NCBI RefSeq assembly: GCF_025398195.1
Contig: NZ_JAODNV010000003.1
Coordinates: 1 to 64,000 of the forward strand
Length of the DNA: 64,000 nt
DNA from: Chelativorans petroleitrophicus
Lineage (GTDB): Bacteria > Pseudomonadota > Alphaproteobacteria > Rhizobiales > Rhizobiaceae
Reading direction: 5' to 3'
Shown here piece after piece: positions 44,779 to 52,996 of this stretch. The notes beneath the pieces are model-generated. The model had not been told where the DNA came from, did not search any database, and saw only the letters and a list, made by a program, of their open reading frames with translations. A program made the position numbers and the translations under genes. Each line of letters opens with the position of its first letter. Position 1 is the stretch's first letter.

Positions 44779-44792
44779 TGCACACGTGCACA
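44779..44792. promoter_or_regulatory. Candidate LacI-type operator O2
   Basis: TGCACACGTGCACA shares the TGnACACGTGnnCA pattern of O1, with centres 46 bp apart (about four and a half helical turns). The LacI-family gene at 50304-51305 in the same operon is the natural ligand. Confidence 0.55.
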
Positions 44793-44908
44793 TCTGTCAT
44801 CTGATTGTCAGAGAAGGGCACTAGGGAGGAAGCCGATGGCAGCAGCAGTCCGCCATCGGTCCCAAATGGCGCCTTTCCCAAAAATGAATGCAAGGAGGAA
44901 CGTACGAG

Positions 44909-46246
44909 ATGACGAAGCGTCTACTGACAACCACTGCCGCCATTGCGCTGGTATCTCTGGCGGGTGCTGCGGCCGCCGAGGAGGTGACCATCCGCGTGTG
45001 GGCGGGCGGCAGCGGCCCTAACGATAATTACCGCGTCGACGCCATCGAGATCGCGGCGGACCTCCTGGAGCGCGAAGCTGCCATCCGTGGCGAAGACCTG
45101 ACGATCAACGTCGAGAAGAAGACCGACAACACCTGGGACGATTTCAAGCAGGCCGTCACGCTGGCCGCGGAAGCTGGCAATGCGCCGCACATCCTGGTTA
45201 CCGGCCATGAGGACATCGCGCCCTGGGCCCAGTCCGGCCTGATCGTGCCGGTCGAGGACTACCTCAACCTCGACGCTTGGCCCATCAACGACATCTATGA
45301 CAACCTTCTCGAAATCGCTTCCTTTGGCGGCGTTCTCTATGGCCTGCCGCAGGACGCCGAGTCGCGCCCCTTCTTCTTCTGGAAGGAGCACATGAAGGCG
45401 ATCGGCTATTCGGATGAGGACCTCGAGGCGCTGCCGGATCGGGTTGAATCGGGCGAATACACGCTCGACAACGTTCTGGAAGACGCCAAGAAGATGGTGG
45501 ACCAGGGTGTTGTGGAAGCCGGATACGGCTTCTATCCGCGTCCGGAGAACGGCCCCGACTACTGGCAGTTCTACACGAGCTTTGGCGGGGTGATGGAGGA
45601 GGACGGCCGGCTGGTCCTCGACAAGGCGGCTATGCAGCGCTTCTACCAGTTCTTCGTCGATGCGGTTGAGGCCGGCGTGACCCGCAAGAACCACATCGGC
45701 ACCCCCAACGACCAGTGGTACTCCGAGGTCGCCAGCGGCAAGGCCGGCATCTGGCATGGTGGCACCTGGCACTACGCCCGTTACACCAACCAGGAGGGCC
45801 TGAAGGATTTCTTCGGCAACATCGCCTTCTCGCTCATCCCGGCCGGTGAGGGCGGCAAGCCCAACACGCTCACCCATCCGCTTGTCTATGTCCTGACGGA
45901 TCAGGAAAACGACGATGAGGAAGCGATCGCCGCCGAGCTGATCAAGATCGCCTCCGAACCGCGCATCAACACGCTCCATGCCGTCAAGTCCGCTCATCTG
46001 GGCATCACGCATCAGCAGTCGAACATCGACCTCTACGCAGGCGATCGCTGGGCGCGTGAGGCCACGGAGCGCCTGCTGCCCTTCGCCAACGCCATGCCGA
46101 ACAACACGGATTTCGGCACCTACTGGAACGCGATGTGGGGCGGCCTCGAGGCCTCCTGGACCGGACAGAAGACGCCGGAGCAGGCGGTTTCCGACCTGGA
46201 GGCGGAACTGACGAGCAGCCTCGGCGAGGCGATCGTCATCCGCTGA
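44909..46246 (+). CDS. ABC importer extracellular solute-binding protein (family 1)
   Basis: A 445-residue periplasmic binding protein. Signal peptide 1-24 (LLTTTAAIALVSLAGAAAAEE) is followed by VTIRVWAGGSGPNDNYRVD. It is of the carbohydrate-uptake class 1 type. AAGGAGG lies 10 nt before the ATG. It heads an operon with two permeases, an ATPase, a diesterase, a LacI regulator and an inositol-phosphatase-like enzyme, so the ligand is probably a phosphorylated or phosphodiester-linked polyol or sugar. Confidence 0.92.
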   Translation: MTKRLLTTTAAIALVSLAGAAAAEEVTIRVWAGGSGPNDNYRVDAIEIAADLLEREAAIRGEDLTINVEKKTDNTWDDFKQAVTLAAEAGNAPHILVTGHEDIAPWAQSGLIVPVEDYLNLDAWPINDIYDNLLEIASFGGVLYGLPQDAESRPFFFWKEHMKAIGYSDEDLEALPDRVESGEYTLDNVLEDAKKMVDQGVVEAGYGFYPRPENGPDYWQFYTSFGGVMEEDGRLVLDKAAMQRFYQFFVDAVEAGVTRKNHIGTPNDQWYSEVASGKAGIWHGGTWHYARYTNQEGLKDFFGNIAFSLIPAGEGGKPNTLTHPLVYVLTDQENDDEEAIAAELIKIASEPRINTLHAVKSAHLGITHQQSNIDLYAGDRWAREATERLLPFANAMPNNTDFGTYWNAMWGGLEASWTGQKTPEQAVSDLEAELTSSLGEAIVIR

Positions 46247-46261
46247 CCTGACGCGGTAAAG

Positions 46262-47653
46262 ATGAACGCTTCCCGCGACATTGCAGAGTCCGCCCGGACG
46301 CCGATTGGCGTCCGGGCAGCTCAGAGCCGCCTGCACCTCGGCTGGTTGTCCAGCTCCAAGGGGCTTGGAATCCTGTTCCTCCTGCCGGCCGTGGTGCTGG
46401 TCGTCCTGTTCTTCCTGATGCCGGTGGCGCTGACTGGCGTCTTCGCCTTCACCAATATGACTACGGCAACGGGAATAACCGGGGGCGCCTATCAGGTCTC
46501 TCCGGGCACGCTGCGCGTGCTGACCGACCGTTACGGTATGGGTGAGCTCGCCGAGCGGCTGGGCCAGCCCACCTATGTGGTCGATGAGCAGGGCCTTGCC
46601 GCGCTTGAGGAAAAGGGGATCGACAAGAACATCATCGATAGCCTCAGGGACGGCCTTTTAGGCAAGACATATGCCTCACGCCGTGAGTTGGAGCGCGACA
46701 TCCGCGGATTGCCCGACCGCCCGAACACGCGCACTGTAAAGAGCATTTCCGAGGAGTTCAGCCGCTCCCTTGCCAATGCACGGTTTTCCAGCCGAGAGTC
46801 GCTCATCGCGGCCGCCGAGGCGATCGATCCTGATCTGACCGACGAGGAGAAGGAGGCGCTTGCCGCCAGCACCTATACCGGCTGGACCTGGACGACCGAA
46901 AATTTCCGCCGTCTTGCCTCGTCGCCCACCACGCGCCAGGTGCTCTTCAACACACTGTTCTTCGTGGCGATGACGCTCGTCATCTTCAATACGGGCTACG
47001 CCATGGTGCTGGCGATCGCCACCCATTACATCCCGGATCGGCCGGCCGGCATCTTCCGCATCATCTGGTTCCTGCCGCGCATTTCTCCGGTGGTGATCTA
47101 CGTGCTGCTCTGGAAATGGCTCGCTTGGGATACGGGCTTCCTGAGCGCCTTTCTGTCCAATTTCGGTGTCAGGCCGCGCAACTGGATGCTGGATACCGCG
47201 ACCAATGCCTGGTTCTTCGTGATCGTCATCAACGGTTTCGTCGGCGCCTCGATGGGCATGGTCATTTTCGCCTCGGCCATCAAGGCGATCCCTGAATCGC
47301 TGTTCCACGCGGCGAGCGTGGATGGTGCCTATCGCTGGCAGCAGATCCGCCACATCATTCTGCCGCAGCTCAAATGGCCGATCCTGTTCGTGACCTGTTA
47401 TCAGACCCTTTCGTTGCTGACCTCCATCGATCAGACGCTCCTGGCGACGAACGGCGGTCCGGGAGGCGCGACGGAGGTCTGGTCGCTGTGGATCTACCAC
47501 ACCGCGCTCAACAACTATGCCGGCAATCTCCAGTACGGCATGGGTGCCGCCATGGCTCTGGTCCTGGTGGTAATCGGCATCGTGCTGTCGCTGATCTACC
47601 TGCGCCTGTTCAACTACAACGCGCTTGTCGCGAAGCCGAGAATCGAGCTGTGA
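46262..47653 (+). CDS. ABC importer permease, MalF-like
   Basis: A 463-residue permease longer than usual because about 160 residues lie between the first membrane helix (about 37-62) and the rest, as in MalF with its periplasmic loop. The EAA cytoplasmic loop is AIKAIPESLFHAASVDGAYRWQQIRHIILPQLK (about 342-374). It contacts the ATPase coded downstream. The gene starts 15 nt after the binding-protein stop. Confidence 0.92.
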   Translation: MNASRDIAESARTPIGVRAAQSRLHLGWLSSSKGLGILFLLPAVVLVVLFFLMPVALTGVFAFTNMTTATGITGGAYQVSPGTLRVLTDRYGMGELAERLGQPTYVVDEQGLAALEEKGIDKNIIDSLRDGLLGKTYASRRELERDIRGLPDRPNTRTVKSISEEFSRSLANARFSSRESLIAAAEAIDPDLTDEEKEALAASTYTGWTWTTENFRRLASSPTTRQVLFNTLFFVAMTLVIFNTGYAMVLAIATHYIPDRPAGIFRIIWFLPRISPVVIYVLLWKWLAWDTGFLSAFLSNFGVRPRNWMLDTATNAWFFVIVINGFVGASMGMVIFASAIKAIPESLFHAASVDGAYRWQQIRHIILPQLKWPILFVTCYQTLSLLTSIDQTLLATNGGPGGATEVWSLWIYHTALNNYAGNLQYGMGAAMALVLVVIGIVLSLIYLRLFNYNALVAKPRIEL

Positions 47654-47660
47654 GGCGGCC

Positions 47661-48485
47661 ATGATCGGACATTTGAGGACCTGGCCCATCGTCTTGGCGC
47701 TCACCATCGTGAGTGCGCCGCTGGTGCTGATGTACGTGTTCCTGTTCGTCGATACGATTTCGAACGCGCCGGCGGGCTCCTTCATCCCGAACGAGTTCAC
47801 GCTGGAGCACTGGTCGTTCCTGTGGGAGACGCGGCCCGGGCGGCCGAGCATCTGGCGGGTGACGTTGAACTCCTTCCTCTTCGCCACCTCCACCGCTGCG
47901 CTGGTGCTGGTTATCTCTTCCATGGCGGGCTATGTGCTGTCGCGGCTCAATGTGCCAGGACGAACCTACTTCCTGGCCGGCGTCATGGTGCTGCACGCCT
48001 TCCCGGCGATCACGCTGATCGTCGCCATCTTCCTCGTGCTACAGGTAGTGGGCCTTTACAACACGCTGATCGGCGTCATTCTCGTGAAGGCCGCGATCGA
48101 TATGCCACTCGGCATCTGGCTCATGAAGGGCTTCTACGACACGGTGCCGTGGGAGATCGAGATGGCCGGAATCCAGGACGGGGCGAGCAGATTCACCGTT
48201 TGGCGCAAGCTTGTCCTGCCGCAGGTCAAGCCCGGCATCTTCGCGCTCGGCCTCTTTGCTTTCCTGCTCGGCTGGGGCGAGTTCATCCTGCCGCAGGTGC
48301 TGGCACCCAGCGGCAACGCTCAGGTGCTGTCCGTCTACCTCGCCGGGCTGATCGCCGATGATAACAACTTCGACATGAACATGTTCAAGTCGGTCGGGCT
48401 CTTCTACATGATGCCCGTTCTTATCCTGTTCTTTGTCTTCCAGAATCGCCTCATGAACATCTACGGGGGAGGCTCCAAAGGCTAA
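47661..48485 (+). CDS. ABC importer permease, MalG-like
   Basis: A 274-residue permease with six hydrophobic segments. The EAA loop is EIEMAGIQDGASRFTVWRKLVLPQVKPG (about 176-203). The frame opens 36 nt earlier inside the upstream gene, but the ATG at 47661 gives the normal N-terminus. The stop overlaps the ATPase ATG (TAATG). Confidence 0.93.
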   Translation: MIGHLRTWPIVLALTIVSAPLVLMYVFLFVDTISNAPAGSFIPNEFTLEHWSFLWETRPGRPSIWRVTLNSFLFATSTAALVLVISSMAGYVLSRLNVPGRTYFLAGVMVLHAFPAITLIVAIFLVLQVVGLYNTLIGVILVKAAIDMPLGIWLMKGFYDTVPWEIEMAGIQDGASRFTVWRKLVLPQVKPGIFALGLFAFLLGWGEFILPQVLAPSGNAQVLSVYLAGLIADDNNFDMNMFKSVGLFYMMPVLILFFVFQNRLMNIYGGGSKG

Positions 48486-49543
48486 TGCGTATCCTGCTCG
48501 AACATTTCTCGAAGTCTTTCGGTGCCGTGAAGGTCATCGAGGACATGACGCTCGAGATCAAGGATGGGGAGATGCTGGCGCTGCTCGGCCCGTCAGGCTG
48601 CGGCAAGTCCACCACGCTCTTCGCCATCTGCGGTATTCACAGGGTTACGAGCGGACGCATTTTATTCGGCGACCGGGACGTGACCAACGTTCCCTCGCAG
48701 GAGCGCAATGTCGGCGTGGTCTTCCAGTCCTACGCGCTTTACCCGCACATGACGGTGGCCGACAACATCGCCTTCCCGCTGCGCATCCGCAAAATGCCGG
48801 AGGCGGAGGTGAAGCGGCAGGTGGAAGAGATCGCTGGGCTTGTCCATATCGAGGGGCTGCTCGGCCGCAGACCCGCCGAACTGTCCGGTGGGCAGCAGCA
48901 GCGTGTGGCGCTTGCCCGCGCGCTGGTGCGCCGGCCCAACGTGCTGCTTCTGGACGAGCCGCTTGCCAATCTCGATGCCAAGCTGCGACTGGAGATGCGC
49001 TCGGAGATCCGGCGCATCCAGCTCGAAACGGGCATCACCGCCATCCTGGTCACGCACGACCAGGTGGAGGCGATGAGCATGTGCGACCGGATCGCCATCA
49101 TGAACGCCGGCGAGATCATCCAGATTGCCACGCCGCAGGAAATGTACCGCAACCCGCGAACGGCTTTTGTGGCCGGCTTCCTGGGCAATCCGCCCATCGC
49201 CTTCATCGAGGCGGAGGCGCGAGACGGCTCTCTTGCGGTCAAGAACGCGGATATCCGTCTGCCCGTGCCGAAGAATGCGACAGTGCCGCCGGACGGAACG
49301 CCCGTCATCATCGGCATACGCCCGGAAAGCCTTGGTACCGAGGGCGATGCCACCATTCGCGGCCGCGTTAGCTTCATCGAGACGCAGGGCCGCGAGAACC
49401 TCTACGACATCACACTGGAAAACGGCAGTGTGCTGCGCTCCATCCAGCGGGTGCGTGACGATATCGCGTTGGATGACGTGGTGGAATGGAAGGTGCGCAG
49501 CGACGACATCTTCCTGTTTGCCGAAAACGGGGAACGCCTTTGA
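48485..49543 (+). CDS. ABC importer ATPase, MalK/UgpC-like
   Basis: A 352-residue ATPase: Walker A LLGPSGCGKSTT (about 34-45), Q-loop FQSYALYPHM, signature LSGGQQQRVALARALVRRP (about 134-152), Walker B LLLDEPLANLD, and the H-loop VTHDQVEAM. A C-terminal TOBE-type regulatory domain follows (from about 240). It fuels the two permeases upstream. The last bases contain the TTG start of the next gene. Confidence 0.95.
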   Translation: MRILLEHFSKSFGAVKVIEDMTLEIKDGEMLALLGPSGCGKSTTLFAICGIHRVTSGRILFGDRDVTNVPSQERNVGVVFQSYALYPHMTVADNIAFPLRIRKMPEAEVKRQVEEIAGLVHIEGLLGRRPAELSGGQQQRVALARALVRRPNVLLLDEPLANLDAKLRLEMRSEIRRIQLETGITAILVTHDQVEAMSMCDRIAIMNAGEIIQIATPQEMYRNPRTAFVAGFLGNPPIAFIEAEARDGSLAVKNADIRLPVPKNATVPPDGTPVIIGIRPESLGTEGDATIRGRVSFIETQGRENLYDITLENGSVLRSIQRVRDDIALDDVVEWKVRSDDIFLFAENGERL

Positions 49544-50304
49544 GCAAGCCCGGCTTTGCCAGCTTCGCGGAACGCTTCCGTTGGCCGGCGCATCTGCGGT
49601 ATCCGCTCGTCATCGGCCATCGCGGGGCGAGCGGCCATGTAAGGGAAAACACGCTTGAAGCCTTCGCGCGCGCCAGCGATCTCGGCGCGGAGATGTGGGA
49701 GCTCGACGCGCAGGTGACCCGCGACGGCGTCTGCGTCGTCAGCCACGATGACCATCTTCAGCGGGTTTTCGGCGTCGATGCGCGGATTTCGGAGCTGAGC
49801 TGGGCGGAGCTTGCGCAGTTTCCCGGCGTGAACGTGCCCACTTTCGCCGAGGTTGCCGCGCTGGCTCAGGCGCGTTCTGCCGGTCTGTATGTGGAGATCA
49901 AGGCGCCGGAGGCCGCGCCGCTGGTCTGGCGGCACCTGCTGGAGCGCGACCAGCGCTTTGCCGTGCTCGGCTCGTTCGATACCGAACCCGTCCGGCACTT
50001 GCGCAGGCAAGGTTGCGATTTCCCGCTTTCGGTCCTCGTCCGTCTCGGTGCGGACACGCTGGCCGAGGCGGACGCGGCGGAGGCGGACATCGTGCATCTG
50101 TGCTGGGAGCGGGGCGGAGAGCGCCCGCAGGACCTAGTGACGCCCGACCTCATGGACCGTATTTTTGAAAGCGGTCGGCAGATCGTGCTCTGGCACGAGG
50201 AGCGGCCGGAGATCATCGCCGACATCGTTCGGCTGCCGGTGATCGGCATCTGTTCCGATCTGCCGGAGCGGCTGCGGGCGGCAATCGACGGGGTGGCTGC
50301 CTGA
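49540..50304 (+). CDS. Glycerophosphodiester phosphodiesterase family protein
   Basis: A 254-residue TIM-barrel enzyme that splits a glycerophosphodiester into glycerol 3-phosphate and an alcohol. The catalytic region is LVIGHRGASGHVRENTLEAF (about 24-43), with EMWELDAQVTRDGVCVVSHDDHLQR and the metal-binding YVEIKAPE. No signal peptide, so it acts on imported substrate. It starts at TTG overlapping the ATPase stop (TTGA), which is unusual but leaves no better start. Confidence 0.92.
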   Translation: MSKPGFASFAERFRWPAHLRYPLVIGHRGASGHVRENTLEAFARASDLGAEMWELDAQVTRDGVCVVSHDDHLQRVFGVDARISELSWAELAQFPGVNVPTFAEVAALAQARSAGLYVEIKAPEAAPLVWRHLLERDQRFAVLGSFDTEPVRHLRRQGCDFPLSVLVRLGADTLAEADAAEADIVHLCWERGGERPQDLVTPDLMDRIFESGRQIVLWHEERPEIIADIVRLPVIGICSDLPERLRAAIDGVAA

Positions 50305-51305
50305 TGGGTGGTCCGGAGAAGCCAGTGCGGGGCCACAAGGTCACCTCCTTCGACGTGGCGCGGCGCGCCGGCGTTTCCCGTGCGGCCGTTTCGCGTACCT
50401 TCACGCCCAATGCGAGCGTGTCGCCGGAGACACGCGAGAAGGTGATAAAAGCGGCGAAGGAGCTCGGCTACCGGGTCAATTATCTCGCGCGCAGCCTCAT
50501 CAACCGCCGCTCCGATTTCGTCGGCGTGGTCGCGGCCGGCATGGACAATCCGTTCCGTGCCATGCAGATCGAGCAGATCACGAAAAGTCTGGTCCGGCGC
50601 AACTTCCGGCCCATCCTGCTTCCTGCGGATCAGGGCGAGAGCGCCGATCATGTGATGAACCAGCTCCTGCACTACAACGTCTCCGGTGTGCTGGTCACCT
50701 CCGACGCGCCGCCCACGGCGCTGTGCGCGGAATTCGCGGCGGCAGGCGTGCCTATCGTACTCATTAACAAGGCCGACACCATTCCCTCGGTCGACCGGGT
50801 GATTTCCGACAATGCAGCCGCCGGCCGCTTGGCGGCCACCACCCTGGTGGAGGCCGGGGCGCGGCGCCTGGCGGTGGTGGCCGCAGCCGCTCCCTCCTAC
50901 ACGGCGCGCTGCCGGCAGCAGGCTTTCGTGTCCGCCTGCTATTCGATGCAGGTTGAGGCACGGGTGATTTCCGTCGCAGTCAATGATTACGATCACGGCG
51001 TTGCCGCGGCGGAAAGGCTTGAAGGGGCGGACGGCGTATTCTGCGTCAACGACTATATGGCCTGCGGGCTGATTGACGGGCTGCGCCGGAAGGGCAATGG
51101 GGCTGCCGAGGCCATTCGGGTCATCGGCCATGATGACATCCCGCAGGCCGCTTGGTCGGCCTATGAACTGACAACCATAAGACAGCCGTCCGATCTGCAG
51201 GCCGAACAGGCGATAAACCTGTTGGTCAGCCGCATGGACGAACCGTCCACGCCGGAGCGCGTGGAAACGACGCCCGTCACGCTGGTTCGGCGCCGGACGG
51301 CCTGA
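50304..51305 (+). CDS. LacI-family transcription regulator
   Basis: A 333-residue repressor. The helix-turn-helix is TSFDVARRAGVSRAAVSRTFTP (about 14-35), followed by the hinge YRVNYLARSLINRRS and a periplasmic-binding-protein-like sensor domain (about 62-330). It probably binds the two operator-like dyads at 44733-44792 and senses the imported substrate or its product. Its ATG overlaps the diesterase stop (TGATG). Confidence 0.93.
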   Translation: MGGPEKPVRGHKVTSFDVARRAGVSRAAVSRTFTPNASVSPETREKVIKAAKELGYRVNYLARSLINRRSDFVGVVAAGMDNPFRAMQIEQITKSLVRRNFRPILLPADQGESADHVMNQLLHYNVSGVLVTSDAPPTALCAEFAAAGVPIVLINKADTIPSVDRVISDNAAAGRLAATTLVEAGARRLAVVAAAAPSYTARCRQQAFVSACYSMQVEARVISVAVNDYDHGVAAAERLEGADGVFCVNDYMACGLIDGLRRKGNGAAEAIRVIGHDDIPQAAWSAYELTTIRQPSDLQAEQAINLLVSRMDEPSTPERVETTPVTLVRRRTA

Positions 51306-51319
51306 AGGAGAAAAGGCCC

Positions 51320-52123
51320 TTGAACGTTGCCGCCGATGAAGATCTTGTACAGCGCCTGAATTTTGCGCGCTCGCTTGCGGGCGAAGTGGGGCGCCAGATC
51401 GAGCAGTTCCGTGCGGAAGCCGCCCCCACCTTCGAGCGGAAAGGCTTGCAGGACTTCGTGACGGCGGCGGACCGGCGTGGCGAGGAAACGATCCGCCATG
51501 CCCTGAAGACGGCATTCCCCGAGGATGGGTTTCTGGGCGAGGAAACCGGCGGCCAGCCCGAAACGGACGGTTTCTGGGTGGTCGATCCGATCGACGGTAC
51601 CACCAACTTCATCCGCGGCCTGCGCCACTGGGCGGTGTCGATCGCCTTCGTCCGCAGCGGCGTCCTGGAACTCGGCGTCATCTACGATGCCACGACGCAG
51701 AGCGTCTATGCGGCCGCGCGGGGAGGCGGCGCCTGGCGCGGCGAGCACCGTATCGCGGTAGCCACCCGCAGCGATCCCGCCGAGGCGCTCGCCATTCTGG
51801 GCTGCTCACGGCGCACAAGTTTCGAGGATTATCAGGCTCTTCAGCGCCGTCTCAACGATATCGGGGTGGATTATCGCCGCCTCGGTGCCGCCGCTTTGGG
51901 CCTCGTGCGCGTGGCATGCGGCGTGGCCGACCTGTTCTACGAAGCGCACGTGAATTCCTGGGACATTCTCGCCGGCGCGCTGATCGCATCCGAGGCGGGT
52001 GCGATCGTCGAGATGCCACCACTTCCGGTCATGCTCGAACGGGGCGGCCCGCTGGCGGCCTATGCCCCGAGTCTGGCTAACCCGCTGGGATTTCTAAAGG
52101 AACTGGTGCACGCGCTGGCGTAA
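51320..52123 (+). CDS. Inositol-monophosphatase family protein
   Basis: A 267-residue Mg-dependent phosphatase: FLGEETGG (about 71-78), VVDPIDGTTNFIRGL (about 90-104) and the late SWDILAGALIASEAGA. Family members act on inositol phosphates, histidinol phosphate, fructose 1,6-bisphosphate or PAP. Its place after the diesterase suggests it removes phosphate from the released phosphopolyol. It starts at TTG with AGGAG upstream; no ATG is better placed. Confidence 0.9.
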   Translation: MNVAADEDLVQRLNFARSLAGEVGRQIEQFRAEAAPTFERKGLQDFVTAADRRGEETIRHALKTAFPEDGFLGEETGGQPETDGFWVVDPIDGTTNFIRGLRHWAVSIAFVRSGVLELGVIYDATTQSVYAAARGGGAWRGEHRIAVATRSDPAEALAILGCSRRTSFEDYQALQRRLNDIGVDYRRLGAAALGLVRVACGVADLFYEAHVNSWDILAGALIASEAGAIVEMPPLPVMLERGGPLAAYAPSLANPLGFLKELVHALA

Positions 52124-52174
52124 CACCGCTTGGCGTTATTCGCCAGCTCTGTGTGTCAAGCCGGCCTTAATAAT

Positions 52175-52199
52175 GGAGCTGCCGTAATACGGCGGCTCC
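52175..52199. terminator. Bidirectional terminator-like hairpin
   Basis: GGAGCTGCCG (52175-52184) pairs with CGGCGGCTCC (52190-52199), one G-U pair, loop TAATA. It lies between the convergent phosphatase and pseudoazurin genes and is flanked by T/A-richer sequence on both sides. Confidence 0.65.
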
Positions 52200-52210
52200 T
52201 GATCTTCTAG

Positions 52211-52654
52211 TTATCTGGCGGCCAGCATCTGCCCGAACAGCTCCGAAAAGACGGTCTTTGCCTTGCCTGGATGCTTCACCTGCTGGGCCGCTTCGGCGTT
52301 TTGAGGCGTGCCGACCTCTATGAGGGCGACCATGCCCATACCGTAGTGCGGCGCGCACTTCACGCCATAGACGCCCTCTTCCGTTAGCGTGACCGTAAAT
52401 TCTTCGTTGATCTTACCCTTGAAGGGCTCCGCGCCTTCGGGGATCATGCCCTTGATGGTTTCCGCGTTGTGCCCCTTGTCCACGGGAACGAAGCGGATCG
52501 TGTCGCCCGGCGCGGCCTTCACGAAGTTCGGTTCGAAGACCATCGTTCCCTTCTCGCCCTTGTTCAGCATATGGATTTCGAACTCGGCTGCGCCCGCATT
52601 CGCCGCGAACAGGGCGGCCGCTCCAATGGCAATGGCAGCAACTATCCTTTTCAT
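52211..52654 (-). CDS. Pseudoazurin
   Basis: A 147-residue periplasmic blue-copper protein. Signal peptide 1-23 (ends ANAGAA). The type 1 copper ligands can be placed as H62 (DKGHNAET), C100, H103 and M108 ([10 protein letters not shown]), with the spacing of known pseudoazurins. It carries electrons from the bc1 complex to nitrite or nitrous oxide reductase. No reductase gene is in the window. A normal AAGGAAA-type site precedes the ATG. Confidence 0.95.
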   Translation of the reverse strand: MKRIVAAIAIGAAALFAANAGAAEFEIHMLNKGEKGTMVFEPNFVKAAPGDTIRFVPVDKGHNAETIKGMIPEGAEPFKGKINEEFTVTLTEEGVYGVKCAPHYGMGMVALIEVGTPQNAEAAQQVKHPGKAKTVFSELFGQMLAAR

Positions 52655-52801
52655 GGTTTTTCCTTTTTGGTTGGTACTGAACGTGTGTGTCGCCGGCATC
52701 TTTAGCGGCGTCTGCCCGCCCGATATTTGCGCTGGCTCAAACGGGAGATCGAAAGAAGCACAAGGCCGATGGTGCGAAGGCTCCGCCCGTGCCGGTTCGG
52801 C

Positions 52802-52996
52802 CTATTCTGGCTCCGGGCGGCTGTAGCGGGGACCACCCGCAGCCGCCGGGCGGTCCTCTCCGTCATCCAGCAGGATGCGCTGGGCCGCGCCGTCCAGATC
52901 TTCGTACTGCCCGTCGCGCAGCGACCAGAGGAAGGCAAGAAGCGCAGTAGCGCCCATCAGAAGGGCGATGGGAATGAGCCACGTGAGATAACTCAT
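52802..52996 (-). CDS. ccoS: cbb3 oxidase maturation protein CcoS (FixS)
   Basis: A 64-residue protein with one membrane helix (about 5-25, LIPIALLMGATALLAFLWSL) and the CcoS motif RDGQYEDLDGAAQRIL. It is needed to insert heme and copper into cbb3 oxidase. The ATG overlaps the ccoI stop. It is the last gene of the operon. Confidence 0.95.
   Translation of the reverse strand: MSYLTWLIPIALLMGATALLAFLWSLRDGQYEDLDGAAQRILLDDGEDRPAAAGGPRYSRPEPE

Noticed and set aside
52727-52740. TTGCG-N4-CTCAA as an Fnr/NnrR box before pseudoazurin
   Set aside because: Only the outer TTG and CAA match; the inner bases do not form the needed palindrome, so I do not list it as a feature.
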